Numbered from the stretch's first letter, positions 26,934-35,404 are shown. The stretch: 64,000 nucleotides of DNA from Glycomyces salinus (GCF_016428645.1 NZ_JAELXW010000010.1:62001-126000); one strand, 5' to 3'. Notes: generated by a model not told the origin, from the sequence alone. Numbers and translations are program-made.

Positions 26934-28511
26934 ATGTCCACCCCCCGGAAACGACTGGTCGCGGTGCTCACCTCCGCGGCCCTGATCGCCCTCGCACTGA
27001 CCACGGCCGCCGGACCGGCCCGGGCCGCGGAGCGCCCTGAGATCGTTCCGCTGCCGGAACACCTCGAGACCATCCGCGCCGCCGAGGCCACCGAACTGTA
27101 CGGCGACCCCGGCATCCTCCCGCTCGAAGAGCGCAAGTCCTCGCTGATCTCCATGGGAGACAGCCAGATCTCGGGAGAGGGCGTCGGCAACTACGATCCC
27201 GACACCCACACCGACGGCAACTGGTGCGACCGCTCCTACGACCAGGCGCTGTTCCGCACCGGCATCGAGAGCGACGTCGAGTACAACATCTCCTGCTCCG
27301 GCGCGGCCTCGCAGCACCTCATCGAGGGCAACGGGCAGCAGCAGTGGAACGAACTCAACCAGGGCGACCACCTCGCCATCAAGGCCCGCAACACCGATGT
27401 CGATCTGGTGTGGATCATCGTCGGGGCCAACGACGAGGGCGGCATCGAGTTCGGCCCCACCGCCACCCAGTGCGCGACCAACCGCATCCTCTTCCTGGGA
27501 CCGTGCTGGCCCGACCACACCGACGACTGGGAGGCCCGAGTCGAGGTGAGCCGCCAGGGCGTCGAGACCGCGATCGGCTCGGTCCGGCAGACGATGACCG
27601 ACGCCGGTTACCTCTCCGCCGACTACGACATGGTCGTCATGTCCTACGCCAGCCCCGGAGGCCCCGACGTCGAGGACAACCCCGACTTCCCCGGCTGGTA
27701 CCGGGGCGGGTGCCTGCTCTACCTGGCGGACGCCGCTTTCGCCCGCAATAAGGCCGTGCCCCTGTTCGAGCAGGGCATCCGCCAGGCCGCGCTCAACCAG
27801 GACGTCCGCTACCTCAACGCGCAGCGCCTGTTCGACGGCCACGGCGTCTGCGAGGAGGAGCCCTGGGCCCGCGGGGTCTACACCGAGGTCGGGCTGCTCC
27901 CCTCCGAGCACGCCTTCCGGCAGTCGCTGCACCCCAACTACCTCGGGCACGGCGCTTTCGCGCAATGCATCACGCAGTTCTATGAGCGTCCCGAGTGGGA
28001 CACCTCCACCTGCGTCGATCCCGCCAGTACGGGTGGTGCCGTGCTCTATGAGGGACTGTTCGAGTTCAAGGACGTCAAGAACACCGACAGCGGCCTGTGC
28101 ACGGACGCCGAGGGATACGACTCCAGGAACGGCACCGCCCTGCTGTCGGCCGAGTGCAACGGAGGCCGCAACCAGGGCTTCTGGTACGACGAACAGCGGC
28201 GGTCACTGCACGTGGAGCTCACGCACGACCGCTGCGTGGACGTGGAAACGGGCAGCATGGAGGCGGGAACAGCGCTGCTGCTGTGGGACTGCCACGGCGG
28301 CCTCAACCAGGAGTTCGTCCTGACCGACACCGGAATCCATCCGGCCGGCCACTCGGACCTGTGCCTCGGCTTCGACGGTACCGGTGCCGAGGCGCCCCTG
28401 ATCCTGACCGAGTGCGGGACCGCCGCGAGCGGGTTCGAACTGGCCGCTCGCGACTACGACGACCCGGCCGGATACGGCTACGACGACTGGATCGGGGCGA
28501 GCGTCTACTGA
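26934..28511 (+). CDS. Secreted SGNH hydrolase with C-terminal ricin-type lectin domain
   Basis: 525 residues. Signal peptide 1-32 (end ARAAE). SGNH/GDSL esterase domain to about 350: block I SMGDSQISGEG, block III GANDEGG, block V HPNYLGHGAF with the catalytic His. Paired cysteines are numerous, as in Streptomyces secreted lipases. After about residue 360 a beta-trefoil ricin-B domain has three repeats with Q-x-F/W-like ends (NQGFWYD, NQEFVLTD). Likely an extracellular esterase targeted to carbohydrate or cell-surface glycans. AGGAGA precedes the ATG. Confidence 0.88.
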   Translation: MSTPRKRLVAVLTSAALIALALTTAAGPARAAERPEIVPLPEHLETIRAAEATELYGDPGILPLEERKSSLISMGDSQISGEGVGNYDPDTHTDGNWCDRSYDQALFRTGIESDVEYNISCSGAASQHLIEGNGQQQWNELNQGDHLAIKARNTDVDLVWIIVGANDEGGIEFGPTATQCATNRILFLGPCWPDHTDDWEARVEVSRQGVETAIGSVRQTMTDAGYLSADYDMVVMSYASPGGPDVEDNPDFPGWYRGGCLLYLADAAFARNKAVPLFEQGIRQAALNQDVRYLNAQRLFDGHGVCEEEPWARGVYTEVGLLPSEHAFRQSLHPNYLGHGAFAQCITQFYERPEWDTSTCVDPASTGGAVLYEGLFEFKDVKNTDSGLCTDAEGYDSRNGTALLSAECNGGRNQGFWYDEQRRSLHVELTHDRCVDVETGSMEAGTALLLWDCHGGLNQEFVLTDTGIHPAGHSDLCLGFDGTGAEAPLILTECGTAASGFELAARDYDDPAGYGYDDWIGASVY

Positions 28512-28561
28512 CGCCCGCCCGCGCCGACCCGGTGCGCCGCCGAACGGCCCCGGGCACGATA

Positions 28562-28598
28562 GAAGCCGCTGCCCTTCAATCCGAAGGTCAGCGGCTTC
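28562..28598. terminator. Bidirectional terminator between SGNH gene and cold-shock gene
   Basis: Perfect 10-bp arms GAAGCCGCTG and CAGCGGCTTC with an inner CCTTC/GAAGG pairing. Placed between two convergent genes, so it can serve both. Confidence 0.7.
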
Positions 28599-28617
28599 GT
28601 GTCTTCAGAGACAGGAC

Positions 28618-28821
28618 TTACAGAGCGCGCAGGTTAGCGGCCTGCGGACCCTTGTTGCCCTGCTCGACGTCGAATTCCACCCGCTGGTTCTCCTCGAGCG
28701 ACCTGTATCCGTTGCCGGAGATCGCGGAGAAGTGAACGAAGATGTCCGGTCCGTTGTCCTCCGGAGCGATGAAGCCGAAGCCCTTCTCCGAGTTGAACCA
28801 CTTGACGGTGCCTTGCGCCAT
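28618..28821 (-). CDS. Cold-shock domain protein
   Basis: 67 residues, whole-length CspA-type single OB fold. RNP1-like [10 protein letters not shown] and RNP2-like IFVHFSAI are intact and bind single-stranded RNA or DNA. Start [15 protein letters not shown] is typical of actinobacterial Csp. The 256 bp upstream (28822-29077) holds no gene; csp mRNAs commonly carry a long structured 5' leader, and this segment could be one, but I did not resolve a promoter. Confidence 0.96.
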   Translation of the reverse strand: MAQGTVKWFNSEKGFGFIAPEDNGPDIFVHFSAISGNGYRSLEENQRVEFDVEQGNKGPQAANLRAL

Positions 28822-29077
28822 TACAAAATATCCTTGCGAAGTTGATTCTCAGGCCAGCGGTGGTGTCCCCCAGGTGTTGCCCCTGGAAGCTCCGTTCCGC
28901 CGTACGGCCCGATACTGCCGCCATCTCTGGCGCTAAGCCGCCCCGACTCTTATCGAATCGAGGTGACCATAGAACCTTACAGCATTTCCGACGCCCGGCG
29001 TCCGACGCGGTCGGTTTCTCCGCACTGATCTTCGCCACAACGGCCGATTTTCCGCGGACGCCAGGGCCCGCTAGGCG

Positions 29078-29842
29078 TTATTGCAGGTCAGTGAGGAGGT
29101 CGTCGAGGGCCTTGCTGAGGGCGTCGGCGTTGGCCGGGCCGAACCAGGTGGTGCGGATGCGCTCGTTGTTGCCCTTCGGGGTCTCGTGGTCGGCGGCGAG
29201 ACGGCTCAGCGAACGGGTCTCGTCGCCCAGGGCGCGGCCGACGCCTTGGAAGAGACCGCGGACGTAGCGGTCGGCGTCGCCGGGGTCGATGCCCTGGTCG
29301 ACCGCCCACGACGTGAGCGCCGCGAGGTATGCGTAGTGGGTGGTCAGCGTCCCCGTCAGTGCGGAGAAGACGTTGAAGGCGGACTCATCGGCGACCGGGA
29401 GCACCCCGCCCAGTCGCTCGAAGAACGCGTCCGCCACCGGGTGGGAGGGACACGTCACCGTGACCGATCGGCGTTCACGGACTGACGGGAGGGGGATGGC
29501 CCGCACCAGCGCGGCATCGGTCGCCAGGATCCGGCGCAATTCATCGTTGCCGACTCCGGCCATCGCGTTGACCACCGTCTTGTCGCCGTCCACGCTCAGG
29601 CCGCCGAGCGCTTCGTGCCGGTCCTGGCGGCGCACAGCGATGACGACCAGCTCGGACCGGTCGACCACCGCCTGGTTGTCAGCGCAGACCCGCACGCTCT
29701 CGTAGCGGGACGACAGCTCCTCGCCCGCGCGGACGCCCCGAGGGGAAAGGAATACCGCCGGCGTCGCATCGACGCCCTCGCAAACGCCCTCGACGAGGGC
29801 CCGGCCGAGCTCCCCCACCCCGATGATGCCTATGCGTTCCAC
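29078..29842 (-). CDS. Pyrroline-5-carboxylate reductase-like NAD(P)-binding protein
   Basis: 254 residues. Rossmann motif RIGIIGVGELGRALVEG at the N terminus, then VVIAVRRQD. The C-terminal helical part (SALTGTLTTHYAYLAALTSW) matches the dimerisation domain of the P5CR family. The gene is not in a proline cluster and the sequence is divergent, so it may be a paralogue of ProC acting on another substrate. GTG at 29842 is chosen because GGAGG stands eight bases before it; an ATG at 29857 overlaps that ribosome site. Confidence 0.75.
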   Translation of the reverse strand: MERIGIIGVGELGRALVEGVCEGVDATPAVFLSPRGVRAGEELSSRYESVRVCADNQAVVDRSELVVIAVRRQDRHEALGGLSVDGDKTVVNAMAGVGNDELRRILATDAALVRAIPLPSVRERRSVTVTCPSHPVADAFFERLGGVLPVADESAFNVFSALTGTLTTHYAYLAALTSWAVDQGIDPGDADRYVRGLFQGVGRALGDETRSLSRLAADHETPKGNNERIRTTWFGPANADALSKALDDLLTDLQ

Positions 29843-29962
29843 AGCGAATACCTCCATTGCCAGTAGTGCAGTCGCCCCAGAGTAAGCCGAGAGCACCTCA
29901 AAGAAGCCAAAGCCTCATAATGGCGCTGTCACCACGACGGCACAATCCGGAGGCCGCATTTC

Positions 29963-31144
29963 ATGAACCGTGCATCCAGTGATGTGGAAGCGTTCGAAGC
30001 ACGCGCGGCCGACGCCGACCTGGACGATCTGCGCGCGCGGCTGGCCGCGGCACGACTGCCGGAGCGCGAGACGGTCTACCGGGCCGCGCCCGACCCTCGC
30101 CGCTGGGACCAAGGCGTTCCCCTCGCCGACCTGGTCGATCTCGTGGACTACTGGCGTACCGGCTACGACTGGCGGTCGTTCGAGGGGCGCCTCGACCGGA
30201 TCGGGCAGTTCCGCACGGTCATCGACGGCCTGGGAATCCACTTTCTGCATCGCCGGTCCTCGCGCGCGGACGCCGCTCCGCTGATCTTGACGCACGGTTG
30301 GCCGGGCAGTATCGCCGAGTTCACCCATGTCATCGACGAGCTGGCCGATCCGAGCGACACCGCCACTCCGGCATTCCACGTGGTGGTTCCGTCGCTCCCG
30401 GGCTTCGGTCACAGCGACAAGCCGGCCGCCACCGGGTGGGGAACCGGGAGGATCGCCGCCGCCTGGGTGGAACTGATGGGAAGACTCGGCTACAGCAGGT
30501 TTCTGGCCCACGGCGGCGACTGGGGAGGCGTGATCACCACGGTTCTCGGCGGCAGGTTCCCGGAGCGGGTGCTCGGCATCCACTCAACGCTGGCGCAGGC
30601 ACCGCCCGGGTTGACGGCAGACGGGTTGACGCCGGATGAGCGCAGATGGACCGAGGAGACCCGCCGTTTCTGGCAGCACCGCGCGGCGTACGCGAAGCAG
30701 CAGGCGACCCGGCCCCAGACCATCGGCTACTCGCTGGTCGACTCGCCGGTGGGCCTTCTCGCCTGGATCCTCGACAAGTTCTCCGAGTGGACGGACACCG
30801 AAGACAGTCCGTTCGAGACGATTTCCAGAGACAGGATTCTCGACGACGTCACCCTGTACTGGCTGACTCGGACCGGCGCATCGGCGGCCCGCATCTACTA
30901 CGAGAGTCACGGCGGTGTGAACGCGCTCGACTCCGGGCTTCGGGTCGACGTCCCGTCGGCGATCAGTGTGTATCCCCGCGACATCGAGAAGTGTCCGCGC
31001 GCCTGGGCGCAAGAGCGCTATCGGCGGATCGTCCGATGGAGGACGCCCGAGACCGGAGGACACTTCCCCTCGCTGGAGGTTCCCGAGTCGTTCGTCAAGG
31101 ACCTGCAAGAAGGTCTCGCGGCAGTGATGGCCGCCGCTCGGTAG
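29963..31144 (+). CDS. Epoxide hydrolase (EHN-domain alpha/beta hydrolase)
   Basis: 393 residues. N-terminal EHN domain (about 5-110: DLRARLAAARLPERE, WRTGYDWRSFEGRLD). Hydrolase core with oxyanion HGWPGS, nucleophile Asp in HGGDWGGVI, cap tyrosines, and His in ETGGHFPSLE. Opens epoxides to diols by an alkyl-enzyme mechanism. Close to microsomal-type epoxide hydrolases; the substrate is unknown. It precedes a broken FAD oxidase gene, so an original catabolic pair is possible. Confidence 0.88.
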   Translation: MNRASSDVEAFEARAADADLDDLRARLAAARLPERETVYRAAPDPRRWDQGVPLADLVDLVDYWRTGYDWRSFEGRLDRIGQFRTVIDGLGIHFLHRRSSRADAAPLILTHGWPGSIAEFTHVIDELADPSDTATPAFHVVVPSLPGFGHSDKPAATGWGTGRIAAAWVELMGRLGYSRFLAHGGDWGGVITTVLGGRFPERVLGIHSTLAQAPPGLTADGLTPDERRWTEETRRFWQHRAAYAKQQATRPQTIGYSLVDSPVGLLAWILDKFSEWTDTEDSPFETISRDRILDDVTLYWLTRTGASAARIYYESHGGVNALDSGLRVDVPSAISVYPRDIEKCPRAWAQERYRRIVRWRTPETGGHFPSLEVPESFVKDLQEGLAAVMAAAR

Positions 31145-31289
31145 TCTCCCCGCAGGCCCTCGCCCACCGGTCGCTCAACCGGACCGGATCGCGTCAATGG
31201 CGGTGTCGAAGTAGGTGCTCAACGGCCTGTCGCCTCCGTTGCGGGTCCACGTCTCGCCGGCGAGGCGACGGCTTCCTTCTCAACGTCGC

Positions 31290-32019
31290 GAGTATGGCCG
31301 CCGACGCGGTCGTGGCCACGGCCCTGGCCGCCCGCGCCAGAAGATCTCAACGGGTTCTCCGCGGTCTTGAAGGTGCCGCCCGGGCCGCCCTTCCCCGAGC
31401 CGATCCACGGCGACAAGGTGTGTGCAGTGGTGTGGTACTACAGCGGCGACCTGGAGCGGAACGACCTGGAGGAGGTCCTGTCCGTGGTGAACGATCCGGC
31501 CCCGCCGGCGTTCCACTTCACCGCGCCCATGCCGTACCCCGCGCCGCAGAGCATGTTCGACGAGGAGATTCCCAAGGGACTCCAGTGGTACTGGCGCGGC
31601 GACTTCTTCGAGACTATCTCCGGCGCCGCGATCGAGGTGCACGAGCGGTACGGCCGCGGCCTCCCCAACGACCTGTCGGCCATGCACCTGTACCCCGTGG
31701 ACGGGGCCGCGCACCGGGTCGGCGCGGACGAGACGGCCTAGGCGTACAGGGACGCCAAGTGGTCGGGGGTGGTCGGCGGCATCGATCCCGAGCCCGCCAA
31801 CGCCGACATGATCCGCCAATGGTGCGTCGACTACTGGACCGACCTGCATCCGCATTCCATGGGCGGCTCCTACGTCAACTTCATCGGCGCCCAGGAGGGC
31901 CCGAACGCGTCAAGTCCACCTACAGGGGCCACTTCGACCGCCTCGCCGAGATCAAGCGCACCTACGACCCGGACAACTTCTTCCACGCCAACCAGAACAT
32001 CCCACCAGCAGCCGCCTGA
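31290..32019 (+). pseudogene. Broken FAD-linked oxidase (berberine-bridge type), C-terminal half only
   Basis: One frame reads PEDLNGFSAVLKVPPGPPF, VCAVVWYYSGDLERN, FHFTAPMPYPAPQSMFD and GLQWYWRGDFF, all typical of the substrate domain of FAD-binding (BBE-like) oxidoreductases. An in-frame TAG (31739-31741) interrupts it. The frame resumes with WSGVVGGIDPEPANADMIRQ and GSYVNFIGAQEGPNA. A frameshift near 31910 then leads to RLAEIKRTYDPDNFFHANQN, the family C terminus, and the true stop (32017-32019). The FAD-binding N-terminal domain is missing. At least three lesions, so not functional. Confidence 0.8.
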
Positions 32020-32152
32020 AGAAGGAACCGGACAGGACGAACTGGCGCAGGCCGCGCGCAACCACCGATGGCAACTGCGGCCGCTCATCTCGACCTGTCG
32101 GGCGGTATTCCCCGTGTGAAGCCCGACCGGAGCGACGACCGTCTCGGATCGC

Positions 32153-32158
32153 TATCAT
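32153..32158 (+). promoter_or_regulatory. -10 element of the tRNA-like genes
   Basis: TATCAT, ending 9 nt before the first base of the extended acceptor helix (32168), so initiation would fall at or just before the tRNA-like transcript. The -35 is weak. The rest of 32020-32152 contains no recognised feature. Confidence 0.45.
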
Positions 32159-32167
32159 TCCGAGCAA

Positions 32168-32245
32168 TGCTCCGATGTAGCGCAGAGGCCGTCGCGCCTC
32201 CATGGCATGGAGGAGGACGCCGGTTCGAATCCGGCCACCGGAGCA
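32168..32245 (+). tRNA. tRNA-like gene 1, Ala-type anticodon GGC, extended acceptor helix
   Basis: A complete cloverleaf: acceptor 32171-32177/32236-32242 with one A-C mismatch (positions 5:68); U8; D arm GCGC with loop AGAGGCCG carrying A14 and G18G19; anticodon stem CCTCC/GGAGG and loop ATGGCAT (U33, anticodon GGC); 5-nt variable loop AGGAC; T arm GCCGG-TTCGAAT-CCGGC. The acceptor helix extends three more pairs outward (32168-32170 with 32243-32245) to 10 bp. No CCA is encoded. G21 replaces A21, and the 13:22 pair is C-U. It differs from normal actinobacterial tRNA-Ala, so it is called tRNA-like. It shares its core with the copy 4 nt downstream. Confidence 0.65.
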
Positions 32246-32249
32246 GGAC

Positions 32250-32327
32250 CCGTGGCCTGTAGCGCAGAGGCCGTCGCGCCGATACCGCATATCGGAGGAC
32301 GTCGGTTCGAATCCGACCAGGTCACGG
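32250..32327 (+). tRNA. tRNA-like gene 2, Ala-type anticodon CGC with G3:U70, extended acceptor helix
   Basis: Same architecture as the first copy, starting 4 nt after it. Acceptor 32253-32259/32318-32324 has a G3:U70 wobble, the AlaRS identity pair; three further pairs (32250-32252 with 32325-32327) again make a 10-bp helix. D arm is identical to copy 1. Anticodon stem CCGAT/ATCGG, loop ACCGCAT (anticodon CGC, but C33 in place of U33). Variable loop AGGAC. T arm GTCGG-TTCGAAT-CCGAC. Stems differ from copy 1 by compensatory changes. No CCA encoded. It ends 24 nt before the SDR start codon. Confidence 0.65.
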
Positions 32328-32351
32328 CATTCACGGTATGGGACGGGTGGC

Positions 32352-33680
32352 ATGGACGAGCCGACAGACGCGGAGTTGGAGGCGTTCGACGCGGTGGTCG
32401 CCAAGTTGCGTTCGCTGCCGGCCGATGACCGGACCAGGCTTCGTGCCGAACAGGTCGCCGCCTCATTCGTGCGGGACGGCCGACGACGGCGCAAGAAGTC
32501 GCGTGCGCAGCAGGATGCGGCCACGGACGGGGACACACTTGCCTCCACCGCCACCGGAAATCTGGAGCGACGGCCCGACGCTCCCCTGGCCGCGCCGGGG
32601 CGTCCGGGAACGCTGGCGCGGCCACGCCGATGTTATATCTGCAAGCGCAGCTACCGCCGAGTCGACGGTTTCTACCACCAGCTCTGCCCACCCTGTGCGT
32701 CCGAGAACTCGATACGCCGGCAGGCCGGCACCGACCTGACAGGGCGCAGCGTCCTGCTGACCGGCGGCCGCGTCAAGATCGGCTTCGAGTTGGCGCTGAT
32801 GATGCTCCGCGACGGGGCTGAAGTCACCGTCACTACCAGGTTCCCGAACGATGCGGTTCGCAGATTCCATAGCGTTCCGGGCAGCGAGGAGTGGTCGGAT
32901 CGTCTGGAGATCGTCGGGATAGACCTGCGTGATCCCCGCCAGGTCCTCGGCTTGTGCGATCGCCTGCTGACGCGGGGCCGACCGCTGGACATATTGGTCA
33001 ACAACGCCGCACAGACCCTGCGGCGCCCCGCCGAGTGCTACCAGGCACTGATCAAGAACGAGCTCGCCGCGCTCCCCGCGCGCAACGTGTGGAGCGCACC
33101 CGGTTACCGGACCCCGGAAGTCAGCGTCCTGCCCGCCGCGGCGCTCGATCTGGTCGCATCCGACGTCGACGCCGCCGGACTGCTGCCCGACGACTCGACG
33201 GCGAACTCCTGGTCTGCGCGACTCGGTGCCCTCGATCCGGCTGAAATCCTCGAAACCTACCTGGTCAACGCATTCACTCCCACGCTGCTGTGCGATAGGC
33301 TCCTGCCGCTCTTGACCGCGTCTTCCCACTCCCGGCGCTACATCGTCAACGTCACCGCCGTCGAAGGCCGGTTCGCGGTGCGCAACAAGACCGCGCGCCA
33401 CCCGCAGACCAACATGCCCAAGGCAGCGCTCAACATGCTCACCCGCACCAGCGGACCAAGTCTCGTCGAACAAGGCGTTTACATGTGCGCGGTCGACACC
33501 GGATGGATCACCGACGAGAATCCGGCTCCGAAGCGAGAGCGGATGGCGGCAAACGGATTCCGCACCCCACTGGACATCGTAGACGGGGCGGCACGCGTCT
33601 ACGACCCCATCGTGCGAGGCGAGGCGGGCTCGCCTGTGGCGGGTGTGCTCCTCAAGGACTACAGAGAGGTCGACTGGTGA
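32352..33680 (+). CDS. Zinc-ribbon SDR-fold protein linked to tRNA-like genes
   Basis: 442 residues. N-terminal helical, Arg-rich stretch with a basic patch (GRRRRKKSRAQ). A zinc-ribbon-like CYICKRSYRRVDGFY...LCPPC follows at about 98-118. Then an SDR Rossmann domain: TGGRVKIGFELALMML, the NNAAQT motif, VNVTAVEGRF, and TNMPKAALNML where the catalytic YxxxK normally stands, so Tyr is replaced by Thr and the active Ser by Ala while Lys remains. The end LLKDYREVDW is conserved in similar Streptomyces SDRs as I recall. Classical dehydrogenase chemistry is doubtful. Its stop overlaps the LRR gene start (GTGA). Only a weak GGGTGG ribosome site precedes the ATG. Confidence 0.75.
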   Translation: MDEPTDAELEAFDAVVAKLRSLPADDRTRLRAEQVAASFVRDGRRRRKKSRAQQDAATDGDTLASTATGNLERRPDAPLAAPGRPGTLARPRRCYICKRSYRRVDGFYHQLCPPCASENSIRRQAGTDLTGRSVLLTGGRVKIGFELALMMLRDGAEVTVTTRFPNDAVRRFHSVPGSEEWSDRLEIVGIDLRDPRQVLGLCDRLLTRGRPLDILVNNAAQTLRRPAECYQALIKNELAALPARNVWSAPGYRTPEVSVLPAAALDLVASDVDAAGLLPDDSTANSWSARLGALDPAEILETYLVNAFTPTLLCDRLLPLLTASSHSRRYIVNVTAVEGRFAVRNKTARHPQTNMPKAALNMLTRTSGPSLVEQGVYMCAVDTGWITDENPAPKRERMAANGFRTPLDIVDGAARVYDPIVRGEAGSPVAGVLLKDYREVDW

Positions 33681-34876
33681 CGGACGCACCCACAGAAACG
33701 TTCGCCGGGATCGGCCCTGTCGCTCCCCGCGCGGCAGTCGAACTCGGTGACTTGATCAGGTGGCTCGAATCTGGCGATCCCGCTGCGCGGCGGCTGGATT
33801 TCACCGCCGGCACCGCAATGCCAGACGGCCGTCTCGACCTGTGCAAACAGGCGCTCGGGCCCAACGGGGCAGCCCGTGTCACAGAGGCGCTTCGGCCGAG
33901 GCAGGTACGGCACCTGCTGCTCGGCACGAACGGACTGGGCGATCTCGGCGCCGACGCGGTCTCGGAGCGGGCGTCGTCTGCGGAACTCGAGACGCTATAT
34001 CTGGGTTGCAACGGCATCACGGCGGCGGGAGCCTGCCGCCTTGCGGACAACCTTCTGGCCTCCCCTCAAGTCCTGTCCGGGTTGTGGGTCAAACGGAACC
34101 CGATCGGGCCGGCCGGCGCCGAAGCAGTGACCGGCATTGTGTCCCGCCTTGAGCGCCTTCGAACGCTCGATCTCGTGCAGACTGGAATCGACGCTGAGGC
34201 CGCGGGTGTGCTCGTACCGACTCTGCTTGCCGCCTCGGATCGAGGGCAGGGCGTTGAGCGCCTCTATGTCAGCGGAAATCGGCTCGGGACGAAAGGCGCC
34301 GCCGCCTTGGCCCCCTTGGTCGCGAACGGAGCCGTATCGGAGCTGTACGTTTCCGCCGCAGGGCTGGGTGATCGCGGCGCGGAAGAATTCGGACGCGCGC
34401 TCAAGGCGGCGCCGTACGGCAGACTCAAGAGGCTATCGCTCGCCAGCAACGGGATCGGCCCAGAGGCGAGCGCGCGAGTTATCATTGCGGGAGTCGCCAA
34501 TGGAGTCGAAGTGCTGGACCTCGGCCGAGTAAAGGCGGCCAATGCACTCTCGGCCGCTGACAACCGCATCGACGAGTCGGCCGCCGAATCGATCGGCAGG
34601 GCGCTCTCGAAAGCGCCACATCACATGACGCACCTCGCCTTGGCGAACACCGGCATGCGCAGCCGCGAGGCGCAACGCCTCTTGGACTTCGCCGTGCACG
34701 CGCAAACGCCTACGCGCTACTTGCTCGGCAAGGGCATCGCGGCGAGCATTCGCACCCGACTCAACTCGCCTTGCGAACACCTGCCGCTCCGGCCTACCCC
34801 GAGTGCCGACGCCAAGGCCATCACCAGTCTCCACCGCAGCGCGGCCGGCGGAAGCCGTTCACCGCTGCCGAGATGA
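33677..34876 (+). CDS. RNase-inhibitor-like leucine-rich repeat protein
   Basis: 399 residues, no signal peptide or membrane segment. From about residue 70 to 350 it has 27-30-residue repeats of ribonuclease-inhibitor (RNI) type: LGTNGLGDLGADAVSE, LGCNGITAAGACRLADNL, KRNPIGPAGAEAV, SGNRLGTKGAAALAPL, ASNGIGPEASARVI. Such horseshoe proteins bind protein or RNA partners. GTG start overlapping the SDR stop shows a two-gene operon downstream of the tRNA-like genes. Function unknown. Confidence 0.8.
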   Translation: MTDAPTETFAGIGPVAPRAAVELGDLIRWLESGDPAARRLDFTAGTAMPDGRLDLCKQALGPNGAARVTEALRPRQVRHLLLGTNGLGDLGADAVSERASSAELETLYLGCNGITAAGACRLADNLLASPQVLSGLWVKRNPIGPAGAEAVTGIVSRLERLRTLDLVQTGIDAEAAGVLVPTLLAASDRGQGVERLYVSGNRLGTKGAAALAPLVANGAVSELYVSAAGLGDRGAEEFGRALKAAPYGRLKRLSLASNGIGPEASARVIIAGVANGVEVLDLGRVKAANALSAADNRIDESAAESIGRALSKAPHHMTHLALANTGMRSREAQRLLDFAVHAQTPTRYLLGKGIAASIRTRLNSPCEHLPLRPTPSADAKAITSLHRSAAGGSRSPLPR

Positions 34877-34879
34877 GCG

Positions 34880-35398
34880 CTATTCACTCGAGCGGGCCCG
34901 CTCCCGGTGGGCGCGGACCTTGGCGATGCTGCCACATGAACGGCCGTCGGGCCCGCCCGCGGTCATCAGGCACCAGCGTTTGCTGGCGTTGCGGCTGTGG
35001 TCGTAGAAGATCCAGCGGCAGTCCGGACAGGCTTTGAGCCGATTCCAGCGTGCGGCCGCGACAGCCTCCAGCACCGCGCAGACCAGATCCCCGGCAAGGC
35101 CGGAGCTGTGAGTGAAGTGCAGTCCGTTCTCCCCCACCTTCGGCTGAATCGCCAGTCGCTCGATCCAGGGGTTCACGATCTCCGCGGTGTCGGTGGACCG
35201 TTCGACCGCCGACCGTAGATCGTCTCGAAGCGCCTTGAGCCGACTCCGTTGCGATCGCGACGCTCCCGATCGTTCGACGTACTCGTCGAAGTGGTCCTCA
35301 GGTTCCCGGGTGTCGTTGGGGATCAACCAGGTATTGAGCAGGCCGCGAACCGCCTCGAGGCCATCCGGGGCCTCCTGACCACTAGAACTGTTAACCAC
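34880..35398 (-). CDS. CGNR zinc-finger-type regulator (ABATE domain)
   Basis: 172 residues. N-terminal ABATE-like helical domain (LEAVRGLLNTWLIPNDTREP). C-terminal zinc finger CPDCRWIFYDHSRNASKRWC ending in CGSI instead of the family CGNR, with further cysteines. These proteins are thought to bind DNA. The GTG at 35398 follows a TATGAT -10 by 6 nt, so the mRNA is probably leaderless; the frame is open further upstream (to 35647), but that part overlaps the divergent gene. Tail-to-tail with the LRR gene (3 bp apart). Confidence 0.75.
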   Translation of the reverse strand: MVNSSSGQEAPDGLEAVRGLLNTWLIPNDTREPEDHFDEYVERSGASRSQRSRLKALRDDLRSAVERSTDTAEIVNPWIERLAIQPKVGENGLHFTHSSGLAGDLVCAVLEAVAAARWNRLKACPDCRWIFYDHSRNASKRWCLMTAGGPDGRSCGSIAKVRAHRERARSSE

Positions 35399-35404
35399 CG
35401 AACA

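Noticed and set aside
32202-32351. N-terminal extension of the SDR gene through the tRNA-like region
   Set aside because: The encoded VRIRPP and SNPTR runs are the usual translation of T-arm sequence, so the extension is RNA-gene read-through, not protein.
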